A stretch of 64,000 bases of DNA, from positions 1 to 64,000 of the forward strand of contig JAFSIS010000001.1 in NCBI GenBank assembly GCA_017439665.1. The letters run 5' to 3'. Of the stretch, positions 56,598-64,000 are shown in pieces (the stretch's first letter is position 1; the number at the start of each line of letters is the position of its first letter). Below the pieces are notes generated by a model, which saw only the letters and a program-made list of their open reading frames with translations, was not told where the DNA came from and ran no database searches. A program made the translations under genes and the position numbers. Origin of the DNA: Lachnospiraceae bacterium (lineage in GTDB: Bacteria > Bacillota > Clostridia > Lachnospirales > Lachnospiraceae).

Positions 56598-57299
56598 ATG
56601 AAAAAGAGTTTAGCAGAAATACTGGAAGCGACCAAAGGTTCTATTATCGTTTCCTGCCAGGCCCTGCCCAATGAACCTCTTTACTGTGAGGAGATGTCTT
56701 TAATGCCTTTTATGGCAAAGGCAGCCAAAGAAGCCGGCAGTAAATGTATCCGGACCAGCAGTATCCGGGATGTTATAGAGATTAAAAAAGCCACCGGTCT
56801 GCCTGTCATTGGTCTGGTTAAACGGGTGGTAGAGGGCTATGCTTCCTACATCACTCCCACCATGCAGGAAGTGGATGACCTGGTTAAAGCAGATTCTGAT
56901 ATTATTGCTCTGGACTGCACGAATCGGGTAAGAGGAGACGGCACCACCATCAATGAATTTATTGCTCAGATCAAGGCTAAATATCCTGACATCGTTCTTA
57001 TGGCAGATATCTCTACTTTTGAAGAAGGGGTAAACGCACAGGAATGTGGCGTAGACATCGTGGGAACCACCTTAAGCGGCTATACCGATTATTCCCCCAA
57101 GATAGACGGCCCGGATTTTGCTCTGGTGGAACGTCTGGCTAAGGAATTAAAGATTCCGGTTATTGCTGAGGGCAAGGTGCATTATCCCGATCAGGCCAAA
57201 AAAATGCTTGAACTTGGTGCCCATGCCGTAGTTGTGGGCGGAGCCATTACCCGTCCTCTGGAAATTGCACAGAGATTCTATAAAGCCATCGAACAATAA
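56598..57299 (+). CDS. nanE: N-acetylmannosamine-6-phosphate 2-epimerase, 233 aa
   Basis: Converts ManNAc-6-P to GlcNAc-6-P. TIM barrel with VSCQALPNEPLY, IGLVKR (catalytic Lys), ALDCTNRVRGDG, MADIST and IAEGKVHYP, all typical of NanE. First of three plus-strand nan genes, diverging from the receptor/transporter side. Confidence 0.96.
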   Translation: MKKSLAEILEATKGSIIVSCQALPNEPLYCEEMSLMPFMAKAAKEAGSKCIRTSSIRDVIEIKKATGLPVIGLVKRVVEGYASYITPTMQEVDDLVKADSDIIALDCTNRVRGDGTTINEFIAQIKAKYPDIVLMADISTFEEGVNAQECGVDIVGTTLSGYTDYSPKIDGPDFALVERLAKELKIPVIAEGKVHYPDQAKKMLELGAHAVVVGGAITRPLEIAQRFYKAIEQ

Positions 57300-57314
57300 A
57301 GGAGGAGAGATAAA

Positions 57315-57764
57315 ATGATTTTTGATAAATTGAGTAATATTGGTTCCTACAAAGGATTAATAAAGAATCTGGATACTGCCATTGACTATATCATGAACCA
57401 TGATCTGGCTGCCCTTCCTCTGGGAAGGACCGTAGTAGATGGGGAGAATGTCTATATCAACTGTATGGAAGCTGTCACCGGACCGGTGGAAGATAAACAA
57501 TATGAAATGCACCGGGAATATCTGGACATCCAGATCGATCTGGAGGGTACTGAACGTGTGATCACCGGTGATCAGAGTCAAATGAACATGAATGAATACA
57601 ATGCAGAAAGTGACTATGCTCTGGGAGAGAGTACTCCTCTTGCCGATTGTACCATCGGCCCCGGTAATTTCGTGATCTGCATGGTCGGTGAGCCTCACAT
57701 GCCCGGTGTTGCCTTAAAAGAACCTGCAGCTGTTAAAAAATGTGTATTTAAGGTACATAAATAG
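57315..57764 (+). CDS. YhcH/YjgK/YiaL-family protein (DUF386), 149 aa
   Basis: Cupin-like protein regularly found in sialic acid operons; proposed to act on sugar anomers or epimers. EMHREYLDIQIDLEG and GNFVICMVGEPHMPGVA contain the His residues of the presumed metal site. 15 nt after nanE. Confidence 0.9.
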   Translation: MIFDKLSNIGSYKGLIKNLDTAIDYIMNHDLAALPLGRTVVDGENVYINCMEAVTGPVEDKQYEMHREYLDIQIDLEGTERVITGDQSQMNMNEYNAESDYALGESTPLADCTIGPGNFVICMVGEPHMPGVALKEPAAVKKCVFKVHK

Positions 57765-57842
57765 GATCCGGAACAACTATATTTTAAAGCAGTAGAAATC
57801 CCTTTGATCAAAAGCTGCCGGGGCAGCAGAATGCGAGGAAAA

Positions 57843-58751
57843 ATGACTATACTTGTTTTTGATATCGGTGGAACGTCTATCAAGCACGGTATCTGTATCG
57901 ACGGAAAACTGAACAATGTAAACGAGACCCCCACGGATGCCCGTAAGGGTGCCCGCCACGTAATGGAAACGGTGATTTCTTTAATTAAGAAAACGGATAT
58001 AGCATATGGAGCCATCGGCATCAGTACTGCCGGACAGGTTAACGCTTCCACCGGCTCCATTATCTATGCCAATCAGAATATTCCCGGATATACCGGTACG
58101 AAGATCCGGGAGGAACTGGAAGAATTATTCCATGTTCCTGTTATGGTAGAAAATGATGTAAATGCTGCTGCCGTAGGCGAAGCCATCTACGGTGCAGGTA
58201 AAGATTTTGAAAGCTTTCTTATGCTTACCTACGGTACCGGTGTGGGTGGTGCCGTAATCCAGAATAAGCAGGTTTATCATGGTTCCAGCTTTTCAGCCGG
58301 TGAGTTCGGTGCCATCATCACTCACAGCGATGCCAGGCTTAAGGGCAGTGATTATTTTGATGGCTGTTATGAGAAATATGCCTCTACCACCGGCCTGGTA
58401 AAAATGGCCATGGAGTATAATCCTTCTTTAAATAACGGTAAGAAGATATTTTCTTCCCTGGACGATCCTGGGGTAATGGAAATCCTGGATCATTGGGTAG
58501 ATGAGATCATGCTGGGACTGGCTACCCTGACCCATATTTACAATCCCTCCTGTATCATTCTGGGAGGTGGGATCATGGTTCAGCCGTTGATTCTGGAAAA
58601 GATAGAAGAAAAAAAGAACCGCTTCATTATACCAAGCTTTGCACATGTAAAGCTTCTTCCCGCGGGACTGGAAAATTTAGCCGGACTTTTAGGTGCCAAT
58701 TATCTGGCAGAAGAATACGTTTCCCACAGGTCTTCCTCTTTTTCTCTATAA
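57843..58751 (+). CDS. nanK: ROK-family kinase, probable N-acetylmannosamine kinase, 302 aa
   Basis: Phosphorylates ManNAc. ATP site FDIGGTSIKHG (about 5-15), sugar-site ENDVNAAAVGEA, GTGVGGAVI. It lacks the usual ROK zinc motif CxCGxxGC, as do several Gram-positive NanK-type kinases. Start at 57843 follows GAGGA; upstream ATGs at 57804 and 57831 are less likely. Ends 6 nt into ksgA on the other strand. Confidence 0.9.
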   Translation: MTILVFDIGGTSIKHGICIDGKLNNVNETPTDARKGARHVMETVISLIKKTDIAYGAIGISTAGQVNASTGSIIYANQNIPGYTGTKIREELEELFHVPVMVENDVNAAAVGEAIYGAGKDFESFLMLTYGTGVGGAVIQNKQVYHGSSFSAGEFGAIITHSDARLKGSDYFDGCYEKYASTTGLVKMAMEYNPSLNNGKKIFSSLDDPGVMEILDHWVDEIMLGLATLTHIYNPSCIILGGGIMVQPLILEKIEEKKNRFIIPSFAHVKLLPAGLENLAGLLGANYLAEEYVSHRSSSFSL

Positions 58752-59600
58752 AAGATTACTTAATTCTGCAAACTGTTCCAGCGACAGTGCCTCTCCCCGA
58801 ATGGCAGGTGGAAGTCCCATACTTTCCAGGGCTGCTGCCACCTGCTCCTTTGTCAGGTTCAGGCTGGCTGCATTACCCAGACCATTTACCAGCGTTTTTC
58901 TTCGCTGATTAAAAGAGGCCCGGATCAGATCGAACATAAATTTTTCATTTTTTACCTCTACCGGAGGCTTCTCATGGCAGGTCAGGCGGATCACCGCACT
59001 ACCAACATTCGGACGGGGCATGAAACAGTTGGGAGGAACATTGGCCACAATTTCCGGCTTTGCATAGTATTGTACAGCCAGGGAAAGTGCACCATAATCC
59101 TTACTTCCCGGCCCCTCCTGCATCCGGTCCGCTACTTCCTTCTGCACCATGATGGTAATACTGTCCAAGGGAACACGGCTTTCCAACAATCCCATTACGA
59201 TGGGCGTGGTAATATAATAAGGAAGGTTTGCCACTACCTTTATGGGCCTTCCCCCGTTCTTTTCCTCTGCCAGTTTATTGATATCCACTTTCAGTACATC
59301 TTCATTAATAATGGTTACATTATCATAGGCAGAAAGCGTATCCTGTAGAATCGGAATCAGATTCTTATCGATCTCAATGGCCACCACTTCTCTTGCCTGC
59401 TCCGCCAGATACTGGGTCATCGTTCCGATTCCCGGTCCGATCTCGATCACACAGTCTTCTTTCGTAATCTGTGCCTCACGAATGATCTTTTCCAGTACAT
59501 GGGTATCAATCAAAAAATTCTGTCCGTATTTTTTTTGAAAATGAAACTGATATTTTTGTAAAATCTCTATGGTATTACTTGGATTTCCCAAAGTTGCCAT
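58746..59600 (-). CDS. rsmA: 16S rRNA dimethyladenosine transferase, 284 aa
   Basis: KsgA. Methylates A1518/A1519. SAM-binding IEIGPGIGTMTQYL (about 53-66), catalytic NLPYYITTP. Next to tatD as in many Firmicutes. Confidence 0.97.
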   Translation of the reverse strand: MATLGNPSNTIEILQKYQFHFQKKYGQNFLIDTHVLEKIIREAQITKEDCVIEIGPGIGTMTQYLAEQAREVVAIEIDKNLIPILQDTLSAYDNVTIINEDVLKVDINKLAEEKNGGRPIKVVANLPYYITTPIVMGLLESRVPLDSITIMVQKEVADRMQEGPGSKDYGALSLAVQYYAKPEIVANVPPNCFMPRPNVGSAVIRLTCHEKPPVEVKNEKFMFDLIRASFNQRRKTLVNGLGNAASLNLTKEQVAAALESMGLPPAIRGEALSLEQFAELSNLL

Positions 59601-59656
59601 ACTTTACCTTTCCCCCACCGTTCTGCTATTCTTTCTTTTTATCAACAGCCCGCTTT

Positions 59657-60424
59657 CTACTGCAGATCATATAATTTTTTGCTGTTTTTTCCTGTGATTT
59701 CAATTACCTTATCCACATCCATCCCCTTAATCTCTGCCACTGCCCGGGCAATAATGGGAAGATTTAATGGTGAATTTCGTTTTCCCCGATAAGGAATGGG
59801 TGCCAGATAAGGACTGTCCGTCTCCAGCACGATATTTTCAATAGGAATGTATTCCACAGCCTCCTTCAGCTTTTTTGCGTTCTGAAAGGTAGATACTCCT
59901 CCGATGCCGAAATAATAATTCCAGTTCAAATAGTCTCTGGCCGTCTCCTTCGTATAGGAATAGCAATGGATCACTCCCTTAAGCCTGCCTGCCCCTTCTT
60001 CCTTCATAATCCTATAGGTATCCGCTGCTGCATCACGGGAATGAATAATAATAGGAAGATTTACCTCATGAGCCAGCTGCAGCTGCCTTCTGAACCATTT
60101 ATGCTGAATTTCCTTTTCCGGCTCATTCCAATAATAGTCCAGGCCAATCTCTCCCACTGCCTTTGCCTTGGGATGGGATAACTGCTCCTCCATCCACTGA
60201 AAATTTTCTTCATTCAGCTCCTCTGTTTCACAGGGATGTACCCCCACAGAGCTGTAAATAAAATCATTTTGTTCTGCCAAAGTCAGGCTGCTTTTAACAG
60301 AAGAAAGGCTTGCTGCAATATTCACTACATATTCGATACCGGCTTCTTTAAGCTTTAAAATCAACTCTTCTCTATCTTCATCAAATGCCCGGTCATCCAG
60401 ATGGGCGTGGCTGTCGATCAACAT
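59657..60424 (-). CDS. tatD: TatD-family deoxyribonuclease, 255 aa
   Basis: Metal-dependent nuclease. DSHAHLDD at 3-10, GEIGLDYYW, IHSRDA, and ETDSPYLAP carry the metal ligands. Lies 57 nt upstream of rsmA. Confidence 0.95.
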   Translation of the reverse strand: MLIDSHAHLDDRAFDEDREELILKLKEAGIEYVVNIAASLSSVKSSLTLAEQNDFIYSSVGVHPCETEELNEENFQWMEEQLSHPKAKAVGEIGLDYYWNEPEKEIQHKWFRRQLQLAHEVNLPIIIHSRDAAADTYRIMKEEGAGRLKGVIHCYSYTKETARDYLNWNYYFGIGGVSTFQNAKKLKEAVEYIPIENIVLETDSPYLAPIPYRGKRNSPLNLPIIARAVAEIKGMDVDKVIEITGKNSKKLYDLQ

Positions 60425-60569
60425 CCTGTTTCCTCTCTTTCTAAACTCTCATCCTTTTATCGTAGACATACGGAATTTTCACTTTATACTTTTTTCACTG
60501 GTCAAAACCGGAAAACAGTCCTAAAATAAGAATAAGGAAAAGCTTCTGCCTTTCCTTAAGAAAAAAGAA

Positions 60570-60643
60570 TCGGGGCGACAGGATTTGAACCTGCGACCTC
60601 CACGTCCCGAACGTGGCGCTCTACCAAACTGAGCCACGCCCCG
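60570..60643 (-). tRNA. tRNA-Pro (anticodon CGG)
   Basis: Full cloverleaf on the minus strand: acceptor CGGGGCG/CGCCCCG, anticodon stem CCACG/CGTGG with loop TTCGGGA, T-arm GGTTCAAATCC. CCA is not encoded. Confidence 0.97.
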
Positions 60644-60706
60644 ATAAACAACAGATGTATCATACACCATTTTATTCAGAAAATCAAGAGAATTGGAGAA
60701 AAGTCT

Positions 60707-61231
60707 ATGGAAAATCCCACGAAGATAAAGCTGCCTGTTCCCACGATAGCTCCTTCCGCTTTCATTGCAAAGGGTGCAGTGGTAATGGGTAATGTAACTC
60801 TGGAAGCTGATACCAGCATCTGGTATAATGCTGTTGTCCGCAGCATCGACAAGAGTATTCATATTGGTGAAGGAAGCAATATTCAGGACAATGCAGTCGT
60901 TCATGTAGATGAGGATCACGGAGTAAGTATTGGTAAGCATGTAACCGTTGGCCACAGTGCTATTATCCATGGCTGCAGGATTGATGATAATACCCTTATC
61001 GGTATGGGTGCCATTATCTTAAACGGTGCCACAATTGGAAAAAACTGTATTATCGGCGCTGGTGCCCTGGTTACCCAGGATACCATTATTCCGGATAACT
61101 CCCTGGTCATTGGCCGTCCTGGCAAAATTATCCGTCAGGTCAGCGATGAGAATGTTGCAGGCAGCTTACAGAATGCTCTTCACTATATTGATGAAGCCGC
61201 ATTATACAAAAGAATGGAGGAAGAAACATGA
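60707..61231 (+). CDS. Gamma-class carbonic anhydrase-like protein, 174 aa
   Basis: Left-handed beta-helix trimer of the YrdA type. Zinc His residues in AVVHVDEDHG, VTVGHSAIIHGC, and hexapeptide repeats throughout. Catalytic activity of such short forms varies. Start follows GGAG. Overlaps niaR by 4 nt. Confidence 0.92.
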   Translation: MENPTKIKLPVPTIAPSAFIAKGAVVMGNVTLEADTSIWYNAVVRSIDKSIHIGEGSNIQDNAVVHVDEDHGVSIGKHVTVGHSAIIHGCRIDDNTLIGMGAIILNGATIGKNCIIGAGALVTQDTIIPDNSLVIGRPGKIIRQVSDENVAGSLQNALHYIDEAALYKRMEEET

Positions 61232-61746
61232 CCGGAGAAAAAAGACGCAAGGAAATCATCAATATCATTTCCAGTGCACACAGACCCATTTCCGGTACTT
61301 CTCTAGCTGATCTATTTCAGGTCAGCCGGCAGGTAATCGTACAGGATATTGCTCTTCTCAGAGCAGAAAACAAAAATATCATTTCTACTAACCGCGGATA
61401 TATGCTCTATCAGGGTTCCTCGAATATGAATATCTATCGCCGTATTTTTGAAGTAAGGCATAATGGCGATCAGATCCTGGATGAATTTTATACTATCGTT
61501 GATCTGGGTGGTACCATCGTTAACGTTTCTATCGACCACGAGCTGTATGGCATTCTGGAAGCTTCCCTATTTATCAGTACCCGCATTGAGGCACAGGAAT
61601 TTGTGAAAAAAGCTTCTACAAGCAAAGACCAGCCTTTGAGTGCTCTTACCGGAGATACACATTACCATACCATTGAGGCCCCCAGTAAAGAAATTCTGAA
61701 TGATATTGAAGCTGCTCTTAAAGAAAAAAGATTCCTGGTTTCCTGA
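61228..61746 (+). CDS. niaR: NiaR-type niacin-responsive repressor (HTH plus 3H domain), 172 aa
   Basis: N-terminal winged helix (5-60; GTSLADLFQVSRQVIVQDIALLR split around 22-45) and 3H domain with the three His regions RHNGDQ, DHELYG and HYHTIE. Known members repress NAD synthesis and niacin uptake genes; none of these are in this window. Confidence 0.92.
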   Translation: MTGEKRRKEIINIISSAHRPISGTSLADLFQVSRQVIVQDIALLRAENKNIISTNRGYMLYQGSSNMNIYRRIFEVRHNGDQILDEFYTIVDLGGTIVNVSIDHELYGILEASLFISTRIEAQEFVKKASTSKDQPLSALTGDTHYHTIEAPSKEILNDIEAALKEKRFLVS

Positions 61747-61780
61747 ATCTTTTAAAGCTATTATAAATTCTGATACATAA

Positions 61781-61825
61781 AAGGTATTTTCCAATCTGAT
61801 CAAAAATTGGAAAATACCTTTTTTT
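61781..61825 (+). terminator. niaR terminator
   Basis: 15-bp stem AAGGTATTTTCCAAT (61781-61795) with its complement (61806-61820), followed by T7. Confidence 0.95.
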
Positions 61826-61878
61826 AGCACAAAAAAACACCGTCCCCACAGCCTATATACTGCAAAAACAGTGCTTAA

Positions 61879-61951
61879 TGCGCCTCCAGGGGCTCGAACC
61901 CTGGACACCCTGATTAAGAGTCAGGTGCTCTACCAACTGAGCTAGAGGCGC
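61879..61951 (-). tRNA. tRNA-Lys (anticodon CTT)
   Basis: Cloverleaf on the minus strand: acceptor GCGCCTC/GAGGCGC, anticodon stem CCTGA/TCAGG with loop CTCTTAA, T-arm GGGTTCGAGCCC. CCA is not encoded. Confidence 0.97.
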
Positions 61952-62097
61952 TTCTCTTTTAACGCAAGACTCATTATATAATACATTTTTTAGAATTGCA
62001 AGTAGTTTTTTTAGAATTTAGGGCAGATTTTTTATTTCTGCCCTTTTCCTTTGATTCCTAACCGTTTAATACCTTCACAGTTACTTAAGATCTTAAT

Positions 62098-63465
62098 TTA
62101 TAATTTTAATAGCTTTCGCAAAGAAGCAAGCTTTTCCTGGGTAAAAGGCGGAAAACGAAAACGATCAGCCAAAAGCTTCCGACTTTCCAGAATTGCCTTT
62201 TCATGGGAAAAGGTCTGAAAGCTGTAGTAACCATGATATTTTCCCATTCCGCTGTTACCGACGCCGCCAAAAGGAAGGTTATCACTGGCTACATGCATGA
62301 TACAGTCATTGATACAGCCTCCTCCATAGGAAAACTCAGTCACTATTTTTTCTGCAAAGCCCATATCCTTCGTAAAAATATAACAGGCAAGGGGCTTTGG
62401 TCTGCTTTTCAGCTTGTCCAGGGCTACTTCGATCTGACTGTATCCGATTACCGGCAGGATTGGACCGAAAATCTCTTCCTTCATGCTTTCACTTAAAAAA
62501 GTTGCCCTGGGTAAAATGGCCGGTGCAATGATTCTCTTTTCTTCATCCATCTGGCCCCCGATTACCTCAGCTTCCTTTTCCATTAGCCGTTTAAGCCGCA
62601 TAAAATGATGGAGATTAACGATCTTAGGATAATCCGGATTGGCTGTAGCATTACCGCAAAGCGTGGCAATCTGCTCTTCCATCTCTTCGATCAGATCTTC
62701 CTTGATCTCTTCCTCGACAAGAACAAAGTCCGGAGCCACACAGGTCTGTCCCGCATTTACGATCTTTCCCCAGATGATCTTTTTTGCCGCATCCTTCAGA
62801 TCGGCAGTTTTTTCCACAATACAGGGACTTTTCCCACCCAGCTCAAGGGTTGCCGGAGTAAGAGTTTCACTGGCCTGACGCATAACGATCCGACCTACTC
62901 TGGGACCTCCCGTAAAAAAAATATAGTCGTATTTTTCCTGTAAGATTGCATCATAGGAGGTTCCTTCTTCTACCACATAGAAATAATGTGGCTCAAAATT
63001 TGTACGGATCATTCTGGCGATCACATCACTGGTATGGCTGCTGCTTTTTGATGTTTTCAGCACAATACAGTTGCCTGCTGCCATAGCTCCTACTACCGGT
63101 GCCAGAGCCAGCTGAAAAGGATAATTCCAGGGGGACAGGATCAAAGTCGTCCCATAAGGCTCAAATATGGTGAAGGTTCTGCTTCCCCAAACACTGGTGG
63201 TCGTCTTCTTCTTATTAGGACGTATCCATTTATCCAGATGTTTGACGGCAGTTCGAATCTCATTTATCACCGGACCAAGCTCCATCAGGCAGGTTTCATA
63301 TTCGGATTTATTCAAATCCTCCCTGAGTGCCCGGTATATCTCCGGCTTATACTCTTCTATGGCCTCTGCCAACTTATACAGTTGATTTTTTCGAAATTCT
63401 ATTCTCTTCGTTTCATTGGTCTGAAAAAAATCTTTCTGGGCCTGAATTACTCTATTTAACTGCAT
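62098..63465 (-). CDS. NAD(P)-dependent aldehyde dehydrogenase, 455 aa
   Basis: Class 3-like ALDH of about 455 aa. LSPWNYPFQLAL, FTGGPRVG cofactor segment, catalytic Glu in LELGGKSP and Cys in NAGQTCVAPD. C-terminus SLRKLLKL. This subgroup acts on medium or long aliphatic aldehydes. AGGAGG start; stands alone. Confidence 0.95.
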   Translation of the reverse strand: MQLNRVIQAQKDFFQTNETKRIEFRKNQLYKLAEAIEEYKPEIYRALREDLNKSEYETCLMELGPVINEIRTAVKHLDKWIRPNKKKTTTSVWGSRTFTIFEPYGTTLILSPWNYPFQLALAPVVGAMAAGNCIVLKTSKSSSHTSDVIARMIRTNFEPHYFYVVEEGTSYDAILQEKYDYIFFTGGPRVGRIVMRQASETLTPATLELGGKSPCIVEKTADLKDAAKKIIWGKIVNAGQTCVAPDFVLVEEEIKEDLIEEMEEQIATLCGNATANPDYPKIVNLHHFMRLKRLMEKEAEVIGGQMDEEKRIIAPAILPRATFLSESMKEEIFGPILPVIGYSQIEVALDKLKSRPKPLACYIFTKDMGFAEKIVTEFSYGGGCINDCIMHVASDNLPFGGVGNSGMGKYHGYYSFQTFSHEKAILESRKLLADRFRFPPFTQEKLASLRKLLKL

Positions 63466-63574
63466 ATTTTTCGGACCTCCTTTCGCTTTCCATTATAACC
63501 CACTTTTCCTTTTTTTGACAGCAGGAAAAAAAACAGATAAACTAATAGTTAATACAATAATTGGGGAGGAAATT

Positions 63575-64000
63575 ATGGAAATATATATGATTCGTCATGG
63601 GGAAACCCAGTGGAACAAAGAACGAAGGCTTCAGGGAAGGGCAGATATTCCCTTAAATGAATATGGGATCCAGTTAGCTGAAATTACGGCAGATGCTTTG
63701 CAGAGTATTCCTTTTACCAAAATATACTCCAGCCCTTTAAGCCGTGCTTATGAAACTGCACGGATCCTTGTTCATAAACGGCCTGTAGAGATTCTTACTG
63801 ATGACCGCCTGGTGGAAATGGGCTTCGGAGAAGGAGAGGGAGCCGGTATTGAGTCAATCCATACACATCCTGAGCTGGCTGTCTATGACTTTATCCACCA
63901 TCCTGAGAATTATATTCCTCCTGCCGGTGGAGAATCTTTTTCACAACTCTACAGCCGCTGCAAAAACTTTATGGAAGAGGTGGTTATTCCGGCAGAAAAA
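63575..64000 (+). CDS. Histidine phosphatase family protein, partial (first 142 aa)
   Basis: Phosphoglycerate-mutase-like fold. Catalytic RHGETQWN (about 7-14), second Arg in SPLSRAYETA and Glu in EMGFGEGEG. GGGGAGGA ribosome site. The frame is open to the right edge, so the C-terminus, including the second catalytic His, is outside the window. Confidence 0.93.
   Translation, partial: MEIYMIRHGETQWNKERRLQGRADIPLNEYGIQLAEITADALQSIPFTKIYSSPLSRAYETARILVHKRPVEILTDDRLVEMGFGEGEGAGIESIHTHPELAVYDFIHHPENYIPPAGGESFSQLYSRCKNFMEEVVIPAEK

Noticed and set aside
60521..60970. 149-codon minus-strand frame across the tRNA-Pro gene
   Set aside because: It runs through the tRNA and antisense to the carbonic anhydrase gene.
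1..64000. CRISPR arrays, prophage, complete insertion sequences, rRNA
   Set aside because: No regularly spaced repeats, phage structural genes, intact transposases or rRNA motifs were found on reading both strands.

Overview
The window looks like chromosomal DNA of a motile, anaerobic, gut-type Firmicute, most likely a Lachnospiraceae (Clostridium cluster XIVa) member. This rests on the sigma-A style promoters and strong GGAGG ribosome sites, a Lachnospiraceae-type flagellin, DUF6128-, DUF5722- and Rpn-type proteins typical of that family, a split transketolase, a radical-SAM NrdG-like activase, hemerythrin, and a large SRP RNA beside tadA. The species cannot be fixed from sequence alone.

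Layout. 1-1.9 kb: flagellin gene with a structured leader carrying two candidate CsrA sites. 1.9-3.1 kb: an AbiF/AbiD-type HEPN protein preceded by a consensus promoter and a small structured RNA ending in a terminator, i.e. the architecture of an RNA-protein toxin-antitoxin module. 3.2-8.4 kb: copper region (MATE pump, CopA, CsoR with a palindromic operator inside its promoter, divergent Met-rich Cu/Zn-SOD-like protein). 8.4-10.2 kb: decayed PrdX and Rpn remnants, then a MarR regulator and a DUF2148 protein sharing one 12-bp operator. 10.2-16.7 kb: lipoprotein, membrane proteins, an AgrC/AgrA-like two-component pair, HAD phosphatase, AraC regulator and MFS transporter. 16.7-21.4 kb: GDP-L-fucose supply operon (manC, gmd, fcl, manA) interrupted by repeat elements. 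21.5-30.8 kb: AraC, MATE, SRP RNA, tadA, NrdG-like activase, DUF6128 protein, CdaR-like regulator, MsmX-type ATPase, DUF624 protein, GNAT. 30.8-35.4 kb: metG, rpe, split transketolase. 35.5-40.8 kb: mgl-type galactose ABC system with a second binding protein. 41-47 kb: Mrr-like nuclease with a membrane anchor, DUF5722 protein, heterodimeric ABC exporter. 47.3-49.1 kb: hemerythrin, an unknown protein, greA. 49.1-58.8 kb: sialic acid catabolic locus (rpiR, nanA, ABC transporter, nanE, yhcH, nanK) with a broken chemoreceptor gene in its middle. 58.7-64 kb: ksgA, tatD, two tRNAs, gamma-carbonic anhydrase, niaR, aldehyde dehydrogenase and a partial histidine phosphatase.

How parts work together. 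The nan cluster encodes uptake (binding protein and two permeases) and conversion of N-acetylneuraminate to ManNAc, ManNAc-6-P and GlcNAc-6-P. It has no ATPase of its own, and the stand-alone MsmX-type ATPase at 28.3-29.4 kb is a natural partner. Two nan promoters carry the same TGAAA-N5-TTTYA inverted repeat at the same distance upstream of the -35 box, which suggests control by the linked RpiR protein. ManA, ManC, Gmd and Fcl form a complete route from fructose-6-P (given phosphomannomutase elsewhere) to GDP-fucose, presumably for a surface glycan or flagellin glycosylation. The most interesting single locus is the AbiF-RNA module near the left end.
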